Part shown: piece by piece, positions 23,334-33,082 of the stretch | Numbering within the stretch: the stretch's first letter is position 1 | Layout: every line of letters begins with the position of its first letter | Origin: Planctomycetaceae bacterium | Lineage (GTDB): Bacteria > Planctomycetota > Planctomycetia > Pirellulales > Pirellulaceae | NCBI GenBank assembly: GCA_027487485.1 | Contig: JAIYDN010000012.1 | Coordinates: forward strand, 310,001-374,000 | DNA: 64,000 nt | Direction: 5' to 3' | Translations under genes and position numbers: made by a program | The notes under the pieces: model-generated | What the model was told of the DNA's origin: nothing | Databases searched by the model: none | What the model saw: only the letters and a program-made list of their open reading frames with translations

Positions 23334-23382
23334 GGTGTAAGGTGTAAGGTGTAAGGGGTAAGGGGTAAGGGGTAAGGGGTAA
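23334..23382 (-). repeat. 7-bp tandem repeats directly upstream of the DUF1854 gene
   Basis: On the plus strand three GGTGTAA units (23334-23354) are followed by four GGGGTAA units (23355-23382), with a partial GGTAA before them. On the coding strand they read (TTACCCC)4(TTACACC)3 and end 8 bp before the ATG at 23325, where a ribosome binding site would be expected. Unit number may vary by slippage and alter expression. Confidence 0.92.
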
Positions 23383-23424
23383 GTCTGGCTTATACCTTAT
23401 GGCTTAAAGCTCAACGCTTTGCTT

Positions 23425-24858
23425 TCAGAACAGCGGACGAATTTCTGCGGCGAGGAAGAAGGAGCCTGCAACGCAGATCAATTCCTGGTCAACGGCTGAT
23501 TCTATCGCGTGGCGTAATGCAACGTCGCTGGAAGGGGCTGACAATATCTCAACTTTTGGGAAATGCGATTGATGTCCTTTGGCGATAGCTTCTAGGTTTT
23601 CAAGCGGGACAACTCGAGGGTTGTTCTGGAACTGAGTCAAGATGATTCGGTCGAAGGCTGGCATCAGTTGCAAAATCATTTTGGTAACTTCTTTGTCTTT
23701 AGAGCATGCGAAGACAATGGTTCGTTTTGCTGGAGAGTAATGTTCATCGAGGGCGTTGATCAGAGCTTCGATCGATGCCACGTTATGGGCGGTGTCGATC
23801 ACGACAGTAGGATGACTGGCAACTTGTTCGATTCGGCAACTAATTTGTGTTTCTGCCAAAGAATCAATGATCGCCTTGTTGTCGAGCTTCCAACCTAGTT
23901 TTTGTAGTCGTTGCCAAGCGGCGATGGCGATGGCTGCATTTTCACCTTGATGTTTGCCGGCCATTCGCAGAGGGATTTCTGAAAAGCCAGTTTCGGAAAG
24001 TTCCCGATTGAGGGCTTGGAAGCTAAGCTGGCAGGGGACGGGCTGGGAATGGAAGTTGTTGGGAAGTGCTTTGTTTTGGCGAGTCGAATCGAAATCTTGT
24101 CCGATTTGCCAAAGTTGGCATCCATGCTTTTGGGTGGTTGCCCTGATCACTTCCGCAGCATCTGGGTGTCGTGCTCCGCTGATAACGGGAACGTTTTTCT
24201 TGATGATTCCGGCCTTTTCGCTGGCAATCAAAGCGATCGTGTTTCCCAATTGTTGTTGATGATCAAAGCTGATGGAGGTGATGATTGCAAGCGAGCTCTG
24301 GCAGACGTTGGTGCTGTCCAGTCGTCCACCAAGTCCGACTTCGATCACGTTCACGTCTGTTTCGCGGGCAGCAAAAAGGGACCAAGCCAAAGCGGTAGTC
24401 ATTTCAAAAAAAGTAGGCTGGCCGTGCTCGGATTGGGTCGTTTTCCGATCTGCTTGTTGAAGGGCATCGATTTGGGCGACTAATTCCTGGGGGCTGCAGG
24501 GAACTCCGTCGACCACAAAACGCTCTTCAAGGTGCATTAAATGGGGTGAGGTGTACAATCCGACACGCATGCCAGAACGCCGCAAAGCCTCCGCCAAGAG
24601 CCATGAGACCGACCCCTTTCCTTTGGTTCCCGCGACATGAATTACGGGGGCTCGCAAATGGGTTGAGCCGAGTTCGTCTAGAACATGCTCCATCCTACTA
24701 AGCCGAAAGGTCTGCCGATTGTAGGGGCGGTCGGACGATTTCTCATAGTTGATGCGTTCGTATAGGTAACGGACTGCGTCGGTATATCTGGGGTCAATCC
24801 GATCCATCGGGGCCATTCGGAGGTTTTCGGGGAAGATTCGGTTACGCGGGGACGTCAC
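23425..24858 (-). CDS. folC: bifunctional folylpolyglutamate/dihydrofolate synthase
   Basis: Adds glutamate to dihydropteroate and to folates with ATP. The Mur-ligase-like ATP site VIHVAGTKGKGSVSWLLAEAL (P-loop GTKGKGS) lies at about residues 73-93, followed by the typical GLYTSPHL and LEERFVVDG segments. The Mur-ligase central motif (EVGLGGRLDSTN) and a C-terminal domain with VVIDTAHNVASIEAL are present. The GTG at 24858 is the furthest start; ATG at 24816 or 24807 lies closer to the conserved N terminus and may be the true start. It is the first gene of a same-strand row with the DUF1854 gene and nadB, separated by a 99-bp gap holding the tandem repeat. Confidence 0.93.
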   Translation of the reverse strand: MTSPRNRIFPENLRMAPMDRIDPRYTDAVRYLYERINYEKSSDRPYNRQTFRLSRMEHVLDELGSTHLRAPVIHVAGTKGKGSVSWLLAEALRRSGMRVGLYTSPHLMHLEERFVVDGVPCSPQELVAQIDALQQADRKTTQSEHGQPTFFEMTTALAWSLFAARETDVNVIEVGLGGRLDSTNVCQSSLAIITSISFDHQQQLGNTIALIASEKAGIIKKNVPVISGARHPDAAEVIRATTQKHGCQLWQIGQDFDSTRQNKALPNNFHSQPVPCQLSFQALNRELSETGFSEIPLRMAGKHQGENAAIAIAAWQRLQKLGWKLDNKAIIDSLAETQISCRIEQVASHPTVVIDTAHNVASIEALINALDEHYSPAKRTIVFACSKDKEVTKMILQLMPAFDRIILTQFQNNPRVVPLENLEAIAKGHQSHFPKVEILSAPSSDVALRHAIESAVDQELICVAGSFFLAAEIRPLF

Positions 24859-25160
24859 AGTTTATTTGGATTCAAGTGAGTTGTGTGAGGGGGGAAGTCG
24901 CTTGTCGTCCGAATGTTTGGGATTTATAGTGCTTGCTTGGTGATTCGTAGCCCAAGGTTATGCATAGGTACAATCGAATAGTGGCCAGGATCGGTATTCC
25001 AATCCGTGGCCGGTTTCGCTGTGTCGTATCGCTGAACCGGGTTGCAATTCAACACGTAAAGGGCGGAAGTCGAAAGACAATTCCCCCAAAATAGCACTGA
25101 ATCAAGAAGCGTGCTTTCCCCTCGCATTTCGGTCCGATCCTACTTTTCCCAAGCTATTTC
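24859..25160 (+). other. divergent intergenic region between folC and the ABC transporter operon
   Basis: This stretch separates the divergently transcribed folC (-) and ABC ATPase (+) genes and must contain both promoters. A 67-codon frame on the minus strand (24924-25127) has no recognisable protein pattern and no ribosome binding site, so I do not call it a gene. No riboswitch or clear hairpin was seen. Confidence 0.5.
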
Positions 25161-26087
25161 ATGTCAACATCAACGGCTACCCCTCCCGCCACAGGCGCTT
25201 CGACCGACCCCACGAATGTTATTGTTGAAACACGAAACCTTGGGAAGATTTACCGAGATTTCTGGGGTCGAAAAAAAGTCCACGCATTGAAGTCGCTCGA
25301 TATCGAAGTGCGGCGCGGCGAGATTTTTGGACTCCTTGGGCCGAACGGGTCGGGCAAATCGACGACGATCAAGTTGATGTTGGGGTTGCTGTTCCCAACT
25401 TCCGGTCGTGCTTTTGTCTTCGGAAAAGACGCAACCGATGTGTCGAAGAACGAACGAATCGGGTATTTGCCTGAAGAATCGTACCTGTACAAATTTTTGA
25501 ACGCAGAGGAAACGCTGGACTTTTACGGTCGCCTTTTCGACATGCCAGCCGAAGTTCGGCGAGAGCGCACTGAACAATTGATTCAAATGGTTGGGCTTCA
25601 ACGAGCGCGACGCCGCCAACTGAAGGAGTATTCCAAGGGGATGACTCGTCGGATTGGTTTGGCTCAGGCTTTGATCAATGAACCAGAGTTCCTTGTTCTC
25701 GACGAACCAACGACGGGATTGGATCCGATTGGGACGCGAGAAATGAAGGATTTGATCCTCCGTTTGCGTGAACAAGGGAAGACCATTTTGATGTGTTCGC
25801 ACCAACTTGCTGACGTTCAAGACGTTTGCGATCGCGTTGCCATTTTGCATCAAGGGGATTTGAAGGAACTGGGGCGAGTCCAAGATTTGCTGAAGGTTCA
25901 AGACGTCACAGAGATCCATGCGAGAGGGCTGGATGAAAAGACAAAACAAGAGATCAAAGATTTGATTGCTCGTTCCAATGGTGAGTTGCTGCAGATGGAT
26001 AATCCAACCACAACCATGGAAGAGCTCTTCTTGGATATTGTTCGCGAAAGTGAGCAAAGACCAGGTCGACGAGGTGGGGCTTCTTAA
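25161..26087 (+). CDS. ABC transporter ATP-binding protein
   Basis: ATPase of an ABC-2 type exporter. Walker A is GPNGSGKST (about residues 59-67), the ABC signature is YSKGMTRR, Walker B is [13 protein letters not shown], and the switch His is in [14 protein letters not shown]. The C-terminal extension (about 245-308) is typical of the CcmA/NatA-type group. The substrate is unknown. It is followed after about 60 bp by a membrane permease and then by a large anchored protein overlapping the permease by 4 bp, so the three probably make one export machine. Confidence 0.93.
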   Translation: MSTSTATPPATGASTDPTNVIVETRNLGKIYRDFWGRKKVHALKSLDIEVRRGEIFGLLGPNGSGKSTTIKLMLGLLFPTSGRAFVFGKDATDVSKNERIGYLPEESYLYKFLNAEETLDFYGRLFDMPAEVRRERTEQLIQMVGLQRARRRQLKEYSKGMTRRIGLAQALINEPEFLVLDEPTTGLDPIGTREMKDLILRLREQGKTILMCSHQLADVQDVCDRVAILHQGDLKELGRVQDLLKVQDVTEIHARGLDEKTKQEIKDLIARSNGELLQMDNPTTTMEELFLDIVRESEQRPGRRGGAS

Positions 26088-26149
26088 TAGGCCCTGATTT
26101 GAATATTTACAGAACCTCGCGATCGTTGAAAGGGTAGTTGGTAACTGAG

Positions 26150-27928
26150 ATGCGTTTAACTCCAGAACAATTTTGGACTTATTCTGAATGGCTCTTTGAT
26201 AACTGGGGGCTCCTTACGGGGTTGCTGTTGGTTATCGTCTTGGCCGTGATTGGGTTTTTGGTTGGTTTCGTCGTGTCGATGATAAAGCGGGGCCCGGGTG
26301 AAGGGTTTTTGCATGTCGCGAAGATCATTCGTGAATTGTTCGCGGTCGACCTGCCCAAGACTTCGGTGAGACGGGTCTACGCAATTGCAAGCCTCGCTGT
26401 GAAGGAGGCTATCCGAAAAAAGATTTTGGTGGTCGTTGCCGTTTTCGTCATCGCAATCATGTTTGCAGGTTGGTATCTGGATCCAAAGTCTGACAACCCG
26501 GCACAGCTTTATATTTCATTCGTGATGTTTTGGACGAACATCCTGATGCTGATTCTTGGTCTATTCGTCAGTTGTTTTAGCTTGCCAGCGGATATCAAAA
26601 GTCGAACGATTTACACCATTGTGACCAAGCCGGTTCGAGCGACTGAGTTGTTTTTTGGTAGGGTCTTTGGATTCGTGGCGGTTGGAACCATCATCCTTTT
26701 AATGCTAGGCTCGATGAGCTACTTGTTTGTGGTGCGTGGTCTGAATCATACGCACGAGATTGAAGAATTGGCGCCCAATGGCATTTCGGGGTCTACGACG
26801 ACGGAACGATTTCACCAGCACTCATTTTCGATCGAAGAAAATGGAACGGGTGCGACTAATGTAGTGAAAGGGCATCGACACGAAGTGTTGAAGCAAGGGG
26901 ACAAGATTGTACTTGGACCGCCCGTAGATGACCTGACCGCCCGTGTTCCCGTGTACGGAAGACTTCGTTTCACCGGTCGCGATGGAGAGGAAAGCGAAGG
27001 ATACAACGTTGGTTACATGTCCGAGTATCAGAAGTACATCGAAGGAGATACTCTTTCTAGTGCGATCTGGAAATTCAAAGACGTTCGCCCGGGTTCTTCG
27101 GATCAAACCGCTCTGAATTATGACATCACGTTGTCAGCATTCCGTACGTACAAGGGGGATATCGTTACACCGGTTGGCGGGGTTGTCGTTTTTCGCAGCA
27201 CCGATGGAACTGTTGAGAGCGAACGGTTTTCTTTTAAGGTCAAGGAATTTCAAATCGATCAGCGATCCATCCCGCTCAAGCTAAAGGGATTTCGAAACGG
27301 CGAGCCCACCGATTTGGACTTTTTCAAAGACATTGCTCCAGACGGCTCCTTTGAAATCATGGTCCGATGCTTGGACCGAAACCAGTATCTTGGAATGGCA
27401 GCTGCCGACGTTTATCTCCGACGGGACACGAAGTCTTTTTGGCAAAACTTCGTAAAGGGTTACATCAGTATTTGGTTACAAATGGTCATTGTGATTTGTT
27501 TTGGGGTAATGTTCTCCTGTTTCTTGTCGGGGCAAGTTGCTTTGATCGCAACGGTTTCCTTTTTGGTGCTTGGTTTCTTTGGGTCGTTTGTTGATAACGT
27601 GCTGTCCAAGAAGATTGAAGGGGGCGGTCCGATAGAATCGTTGATCAAGATTCCGCTCGGAGCAAGTGCTACGATTGACCTCGACCTGGGAAGCCCCGTG
27701 TTGGAAAACGTGATTCGCAGTTCGGATCGTGGGTTGTTGACCTGCGTAAAAACACTCAAAGATGCCATTCCTAATTTCAATCAGCTGGGGACATCAGACT
27801 TTGTTGCCTATGGTGTTGATTTGTCATCTGGTCTCTTGGCAAGGCATCTCACCATCTGTTTTGGATATTTCTTAATGACCAGTTTGATCAGTTACTTCTT
27901 CCTCAAGACGCGAGAGATGGCGGCATGA
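26150..27928 (+). CDS. ABC-2 type transporter permease
   Basis: Integral membrane partner of the ATPase upstream. There are about six or seven predicted membrane segments: one near the N terminus (GLLTGLLLVIVLAVIGFLVGF), one at about residues 90-108, a pair at about 125-200, and a group near the C terminus (VIVICFGVMFSCFLSG; IATVSFLVLGFFGSF; final LTICFGYFLMTSL). A large extracytoplasmic loop (about 200-425) with repeated beta-rich stretches separates the two halves, an unusual feature for a simple permease and perhaps a substrate or partner domain. TTG at 26138 is an alternative start. The stop overlaps the next start by 4 bp (ATGA). Confidence 0.85.
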   Translation: MRLTPEQFWTYSEWLFDNWGLLTGLLLVIVLAVIGFLVGFVVSMIKRGPGEGFLHVAKIIRELFAVDLPKTSVRRVYAIASLAVKEAIRKKILVVVAVFVIAIMFAGWYLDPKSDNPAQLYISFVMFWTNILMLILGLFVSCFSLPADIKSRTIYTIVTKPVRATELFFGRVFGFVAVGTIILLMLGSMSYLFVVRGLNHTHEIEELAPNGISGSTTTERFHQHSFSIEENGTGATNVVKGHRHEVLKQGDKIVLGPPVDDLTARVPVYGRLRFTGRDGEESEGYNVGYMSEYQKYIEGDTLSSAIWKFKDVRPGSSDQTALNYDITLSAFRTYKGDIVTPVGGVVVFRSTDGTVESERFSFKVKEFQIDQRSIPLKLKGFRNGEPTDLDFFKDIAPDGSFEIMVRCLDRNQYLGMAAADVYLRRDTKSFWQNFVKGYISIWLQMVIVICFGVMFSCFLSGQVALIATVSFLVLGFFGSFVDNVLSKKIEGGGPIESLIKIPLGASATIDLDLGSPVLENVIRSSDRGLLTCVKTLKDAIPNFNQLGTSDFVAYGVDLSSGLLARHLTICFGYFLMTSLISYFFLKTREMAA

Positions 27929-29784
27929 ACAAGAAAAGTTTATTTCGCAAGATTGCATACATTGTCGCCATCGTCCTGCTTCTACTGCCGCTATTTGCTT
28001 TGGGCAAACCTGGCACAGGCTTGATTGGTCAGCTGCGCACGAAGCATCGCATCGGACAGGCTAATTTAGGCAAACTAGATCCAACCAGCGAAAGCATGCG
28101 ACTGGCTACCTTGGGGATGAAAGGGGTCGCGGCCACAATCCTTTGGGGGCGAGCCGATTATTACAAGGAAGAAAAGTACTTTGACAGGTTTTCAGCAACA
28201 TTGAATCAAATCAGTTTGTTGCAGCCGCACTTCGTCAGCGTTTGGCAATTCCAAGCACACAATTTGGGATACAACGTTTCGCCCGAGTTCGAGGATTATC
28301 GTCAACGGTACGAGTGGGTCAAAAAGGGAATTGACTATATGGTGCGTGGCACCAAGTTCAACGATCGAAAACCCATTCTGCAGTACGATTTAGGGCAGCA
28401 GTATTTCGGTCACAAGATGGGTAAGGCTGACGAAAAAGTTCAGTACCGAAACCTATATCGGAACGACGATGAATTTCATAGCTACTTGAAAGACCAAGGT
28501 TTGGTTGGTATCGACACTACGGCTCGTGGTTTCGATCAAAAGCCAGACAATTGGTTGACTGGAAAGTTGTGGCTGAACCAGGCCACAGACTTGTATCAAT
28601 CTGGGGCTCTTATTAAGAAAGTACCTCATTTGCTGTACTCCTATTCACCTGCTTGGCGGATGTACTATGCAGAAGCGATCGAGTCCGAGGGAGTATTGGA
28701 TGCCAGTGCGAGTTTGGCTTGGAAGTTGGGTGGCGAAGAATGGGCTCAGTTCGGTTCACGATCCCTGTATCAATTCGGCCAAGGTCGTGATGTAACGCTT
28801 TTGGGTATTCAGGAAATTAACAATGAACTGGCTGAGCAGAAGGCTCAGTTTGACGAAATTTCCAAAGAGGCACGACCAGCCGCTATTGCAGACCTGCGAA
28901 AGGAGATCGACCCAGAAGACTTGAAGGTCTACGACTTGCCGGAATCAGAACGAACTCAAGAAAACTATGCTTTGTACACTTCGGTCATGAATCGATTGAC
29001 TCCAACGTTTCAACAGATCGCTGCGAAACTTCCGCCAGAGCAACAGCCAAAGCTGGTAAAAATCGCGACCCAGATGTCGACTTCGGAAGAGTTCTTGAAA
29101 CAGGTCAAGTCATACAGAAGCCAAGTTAATTACGACTATTGGGAGCTTCGAGCCAAATTGGAACAGAAGGATGAAGCGATCAAAGCTAGACGACTTATTT
29201 ACGATGCCGACAAGCTTATTGACGAGGCGGATGTGAAGGGTGCAGTGGATCTTTATGACGAAGCTTGGGTCTATTGGGATTGGATTTTCAATCGTTACCC
29301 AAGCATGATGATTGAAGAAATGGGAGATGACGTTCAGAGGGCTTTGGCTCGATACGGAAAATTGGTCGATGAAGAGGTGTCCGAAAGCTTCCCGCTGAAC
29401 CGATTCTTAGAGATTCGTCGGTTTCATAATAGTGATGCTTTCAGTGCGGAAGCGACCAGGTTGATCGAGGAGATTCAGAGGAAGGTTGGCGAGTTGCCGG
29501 ACACTCCACCTGTTTATGTTCCTTCGCAGGGCAAAGAACAACCAGCTTCCAATGCAAGTGAAGCTCCGGCAGCCGTTGCTCCGACTGCTGAGCCTCCAAC
29601 CGCTGACGCTCCGGCAGCTGCTGAGGAGGCAGCCGCCGCGGCTGCTGTTCCTGCGGAAGGTGAAATGGAAAAAGCCAAGGATTCTCCAGAGGCTTCGCCG
29701 TCACAGGCTTCCACGTCGGAAGAAAAGGTGCAGGAGGCGTCGGCTCGTCCTCCCACTTTGGAAAATCCAGATTCTCAAAACTAG
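27925..29784 (+). CDS. membrane-anchored protein of an ABC export operon, function unknown
   Basis: A 619-residue protein with a single N-terminal signal anchor (about residues 9-26, IAYIVAIVLLLLPLFALG) and a large soluble part with many aromatic residues, predicted mostly helical and TPR-like in spacing (for example ATILWGRADYYKEEKYFDRF and the later LWLNQATDLYQSGALIKK). The last about 85 residues are low-complexity Ala/Pro/Glu. I do not recognise a named domain. It overlaps the permease by 4 bp and is therefore likely a structural or substrate-handling part of the same exporter. A rhomboid protease gene follows after 23 bp. Confidence 0.75.
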   Translation: MNKKSLFRKIAYIVAIVLLLLPLFALGKPGTGLIGQLRTKHRIGQANLGKLDPTSESMRLATLGMKGVAATILWGRADYYKEEKYFDRFSATLNQISLLQPHFVSVWQFQAHNLGYNVSPEFEDYRQRYEWVKKGIDYMVRGTKFNDRKPILQYDLGQQYFGHKMGKADEKVQYRNLYRNDDEFHSYLKDQGLVGIDTTARGFDQKPDNWLTGKLWLNQATDLYQSGALIKKVPHLLYSYSPAWRMYYAEAIESEGVLDASASLAWKLGGEEWAQFGSRSLYQFGQGRDVTLLGIQEINNELAEQKAQFDEISKEARPAAIADLRKEIDPEDLKVYDLPESERTQENYALYTSVMNRLTPTFQQIAAKLPPEQQPKLVKIATQMSTSEEFLKQVKSYRSQVNYDYWELRAKLEQKDEAIKARRLIYDADKLIDEADVKGAVDLYDEAWVYWDWIFNRYPSMMIEEMGDDVQRALARYGKLVDEEVSESFPLNRFLEIRRFHNSDAFSAEATRLIEEIQRKVGELPDTPPVYVPSQGKEQPASNASEAPAAVAPTAEPPTADAPAAAEEAAAAAAVPAEGEMEKAKDSPEASPSQASTSEEKVQEASARPPTLENPDSQN

Positions 29785-29807
29785 GAATTTCGTATACGTT
29801 GCTGTAG

Positions 29808-30695
29808 ATGGGAATCTACGATCGAAATTATTACCGGGAAGAATCCGACTTAAATCTCGCGCCCAGCTGGAATCAGCGGTCTGCCGTGAGCACGTTGATT
29901 ATTGTCAATGTGGTCGTTTGGGTTGCCAATTTGGTTCTAAGCCAGGCACAGAGATTCACCCCCGGGTTTCAAGGGGTAGTTAACGAATTTCTGCTTCTGT
30001 CTTCGGAAGATCGGTTATCGCCACTCTATTGGTGGCGAACCATCACCTACGGGTTCGCGCATGACGCGGTTTCTCCGTTCCATTTACTTTTCAACATGCT
30101 AGGACTTTATTTTCTCGGCCGAGCAGTCGAAGAGAGATACGGTCGCAACGAATTTTTGCGAATCTACTTTTTCGCTTTGTTTGTTTGTGGAGCATTTTGG
30201 CTTCTGAAACAATACGCTTTGGGCACGGACGACAATCGGATGCTGGGTGCTTCTGGAGCCGTCTTATGCATTGAGATGTTATTCGTTTTCAACTTTCCAA
30301 CTCAGCGAATATTTCTGTTTGTCTTTCCGGTGCCCGCTTGGGTTCTCGGGATCATTTTGGTGCTGACCAACTTTGTTTCCACTCCATCCACCGGGATTGC
30401 ATACGACGTTCACATGGTCGGAATCCTGGTGGCTGCGGCCTACTTCTTCTTGGGATTGAGCTTTCGTTCTTTGGACGACATGCGCAGTGCATGGCGACGA
30501 ACATGGCGTCGCTTGACCGGTCCGAAGCTAAAAGTGCATTCCGATTTTCAAGAGAGCAAGCAAAGCGATTCGGAGGAAGCGGATCGCGTCCTTGCTAAGA
30601 TTCATGAGAAAGGCCAAGATTCCTTGACATCCCGTGAACGTAAATTTCTAGAACGTTATTCGCGCGAAGTACGCGCAAAACAAAAGCTTGATTAA
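29808..30695 (+). CDS. rhomboid-family intramembrane serine protease
   Basis: Cleaves transmembrane helices inside the membrane. The catalytic dyad is Ser149 in the GASG motif (MLGASGAV) and His202 (AYDVHMVGIL). The conserved HLLFNMLGLYFLG helix (H-x3-N) precedes it, and the WWR segment (SPLYWWRTITYGF) is the usual L1 loop arginine. About six membrane segments are visible, followed by a basic cytoplasmic tail of about 75 residues, in which a KIHEKGQDSLTSRERKFLERYSRE helix recalls the small domain seen at the end of many bacterial rhomboids. It lies directly after the ABC export genes and may process one of them; this is inference. Confidence 0.92.
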   Translation: MGIYDRNYYREESDLNLAPSWNQRSAVSTLIIVNVVVWVANLVLSQAQRFTPGFQGVVNEFLLLSSEDRLSPLYWWRTITYGFAHDAVSPFHLLFNMLGLYFLGRAVEERYGRNEFLRIYFFALFVCGAFWLLKQYALGTDDNRMLGASGAVLCIEMLFVFNFPTQRIFLFVFPVPAWVLGIILVLTNFVSTPSTGIAYDVHMVGILVAAAYFFLGLSFRSLDDMRSAWRRTWRRLTGPKLKVHSDFQESKQSDSEEADRVLAKIHEKGQDSLTSRERKFLERYSREVRAKQKLD

Positions 30696-30723
30696 ACACT
30701 TTTAGCACGAGCCTTTATTGAAT

Positions 30724-32001
30724 ATGCCGATAGCAGCACAGACATTTGAAACTCAGAGGTCCGAAATCGCGGGCTTCAAAATCGCAGACATCGTAAAGAA
30801 TTATGGGACGCCCGCTTATGTTTACGACATGGCAAAGATTGAAGAGCGCGTTCGTGATTTATCCGCGTTTGATGTCGTAAGGTATGCCCAAAAAGCATGC
30901 TCCAATATTGCAATCCTGGATCGCCTGCGAAGGCTCGGGGTGGTTGTGGATGCAGTCAGCGCGGGTGAAGTCAAGCGAGCGATCGCAGCGGGCTTCAATC
31001 CGAAAGCCGATCCGCATTGCATTGTATTCACTGCGGATGTTTTTGATCACGAAGCTCTGTCGGTGGTCAAGGAATACGGATTGCATGTGAACTGTGGTTC
31101 GCCTGACATGATCCAACAACTTGGAAAGGCAATTCCAGGTTCCAGCGTGACGCTTCGTATCAATCCAGGTTTCGGCCACGGTCATAGCCAAAAGACGAAT
31201 ACAGGTGGCCCCCAATCCAAGCACGGGATTTGGCATGAAGACGTGGTGGAGTGTTTGCGAATGGCGGACCTGCACAATGTTATCGTGACCGGGCTTCATA
31301 TGCATATCGGATCCGGGACCGATTTGGAGCATTTGTCGCAAGTCTGCGAATCGCTAGAGAAAATCGCACTCCTAGTCGGTAGAACTCTTACCACCATCAG
31401 TGCCGGCGGAGGGTTGCCCGTTCCGTATCGACAGGGTCAAACCTACGTTGATCTGGACCAGTACTATTCGCTGTGGGATGCGACTCGCAAACGATTGGAA
31501 GCTAGCTTTGGGCATCCTTTGAGTTTGGAAATCGAGCCTGGACGTTACTTGGTCGCGGAAAGCGGGTTTTTGATCGCAGAAATTCGCGCGATCAAAAAGA
31601 TGGGGGAGAACATGTTCTACCTTTTAGATGCCGGTTTCAATGATTTGGCTCGTCCAATTCTCTATGGCGCATACCATCCCATTTCGATCGCCCATCGCGA
31701 TGGGCGCATTTCCAAACAAACGGCAGAAGTCGTTGTGGGAGGTCCTTTATGCGAGTCGGGGGACATTTTTACTCAGGAAGAAGGTGGCTTTGTGGCGAAG
31801 CGGGAGCTGCCCGTTGCCTCCGTCGGCGACTATTTGATTCTGGAAGTTGCAGGTGCCTATGGATTCGTGATGGCCAGTAACTACAACGGTCGTTATCGCG
31901 TTCCCGAAGTTCTTCTTGAGAACGGAAACATGCACTGCATCCGTGCACGCGAAACATTTGAAGACCTGATTCGGGGCGAGGCGATTCCACCGGTTCACTA
32001 A
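30724..32001 (+). CDS. lysA: diaminopimelate decarboxylase
   Basis: Makes L-lysine from meso-diaminopimelate, using PLP, and so links lysine supply to peptidoglycan precursor use. It is a fold-type III PLP barrel: the Schiff-base Lys is in YAQKACSN (about residue 58), followed by VDAVSAGEVKRAI, the HMHIGSGT phosphate/substrate loop, and the EPGRYLVAESG motif. The C-terminal domain carries the active-site GGPLCESGDIF (Cys) segment and the late GAYGFVMASNYN motif. An in-frame TTG two codons earlier (30718) is less likely than ATG 30724. It begins 28 bp after the rhomboid gene. Confidence 0.94.
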   Translation: MPIAAQTFETQRSEIAGFKIADIVKNYGTPAYVYDMAKIEERVRDLSAFDVVRYAQKACSNIAILDRLRRLGVVVDAVSAGEVKRAIAAGFNPKADPHCIVFTADVFDHEALSVVKEYGLHVNCGSPDMIQQLGKAIPGSSVTLRINPGFGHGHSQKTNTGGPQSKHGIWHEDVVECLRMADLHNVIVTGLHMHIGSGTDLEHLSQVCESLEKIALLVGRTLTTISAGGGLPVPYRQGQTYVDLDQYYSLWDATRKRLEASFGHPLSLEIEPGRYLVAESGFLIAEIRAIKKMGENMFYLLDAGFNDLARPILYGAYHPISIAHRDGRISKQTAEVVVGGPLCESGDIFTQEEGGFVAKRELPVASVGDYLILEVAGAYGFVMASNYNGRYRVPEVLLENGNMHCIRARETFEDLIRGEAIPPVH

Positions 32002-32052
32002 GTCGTTTGCATCTACCCATCATCGTTTTGTTGTTTACGAAAGCCCCAGTTT

Positions 32053-32982
32053 ATGGCGTCCGGTTTACTGTTATTGTTGGACGACATCGCGTCGATCATG
32101 GACGATGTCGCGGTCTTAACCAAGACAACCGTATCCAAGACAGCAGGTGTGCTTGGAGATGATCTTGCTTTAAACGCACAGCAAGTCTCTGGCGTTACTG
32201 CAAGTCGTGAACTACCGATCGTGTGGGCTGTCGCAAAGGGCTCTGCTTTTAACAAAGCCCTATTGATCCCCGGTGCGTTGATGCTGAGTTGGGCGACGCC
32301 TTGGGCAATTGGGCCGTTAATGGTAGCTGGCGGATCGTTTTTGTGTTTTGAAGGTTGCGAAAAGATCGCACACAAGTTGTTTCATTCCAAGCATGACGAC
32401 CAGGCTCATCATGCACAGCACTTGGAAGTGTTAACCACCGCCGAAGTGGATGTGGCGCAAGCGGAAAAAACGAAGATTGCCGGCGCGATTCGAACCGACT
32501 TTATTCTGTCGGCAGAAATTGTTGTTATCGCATTGGATATCGTCGAAAAGGAACCTCTAGTAACTCGCTTTATCGTGTTGACAGGGGTTGGGGTTCTCAT
32601 GACCGTCGGTGTTTACGGTTTGGTGGCGGCGATTGTCAAAATCGATGACCTGGGGGAATACCTTGTGAAGAAATCAGGAGCCGCCAAGCAAATTGGACGG
32701 TTCCTTTTGGGGGCAGCGCCGTACCTGATGAAATTCTTGTCGATCGCGGGAACCGCAGCCATGTTCTTCGTGGGCGGCGGGATTCTTGTTCACAAGTCCG
32801 AAACGTTGCACCACTGGATCGAGCATGCACAGCACGTGGCTGCCGAAGTTCCGGTCATCGGTGGGGTTCTCGAAACAGTAACCAAGATGGCGTTGGATGG
32901 AGCCGTTGGAATTGCTGCCGGTTCGGTTGTTTTGGCTGTAGTGGTAATGGTCAAGAAGCTTTGGTTCTCCAAAGGCAAGTGA
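32053..32982 (+). CDS. DUF808 family membrane protein
   Basis: Matches the DUF808 (YedI-like) pattern: N-terminal LLLLLDDIASIMDDVAVLTK, then SKTAGVLGDDLALNAQQVSG, the FLCFEGCEKIAHK segment, and GAIRTDFILSAEIVVIALD. Four or more membrane segments are visible (about residues 70-90, 145-185, 205-240 and 285-305). The family is found widely in bacteria as an inner-membrane protein of unknown function. It starts about 50 bp after lysA on the same strand and may share its transcript. The length (309 residues) is normal. Confidence 0.85.
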   Translation: MASGLLLLLDDIASIMDDVAVLTKTTVSKTAGVLGDDLALNAQQVSGVTASRELPIVWAVAKGSAFNKALLIPGALMLSWATPWAIGPLMVAGGSFLCFEGCEKIAHKLFHSKHDDQAHHAQHLEVLTTAEVDVAQAEKTKIAGAIRTDFILSAEIVVIALDIVEKEPLVTRFIVLTGVGVLMTVGVYGLVAAIVKIDDLGEYLVKKSGAAKQIGRFLLGAAPYLMKFLSIAGTAAMFFVGGGILVHKSETLHHWIEHAQHVAAEVPVIGGVLETVTKMALDGAVGIAAGSVVLAVVVMVKKLWFSKGK

Positions 32983-33082
32983 TCGTGAAGCTGTTCTAGG
33001 AGGCCCGTTCACGAACTGGCCCATTCACGAATTGACCCGTGTTCCTTGTTGGATACGTGTAACTTCGAAGTTTTTCGAATCC

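Noticed and set aside
24924-25127. A 67-codon frame between folC and the ABC genes
   Set aside because: No ribosome binding site or recognisable domain, and it lies in the divergent promoter region.
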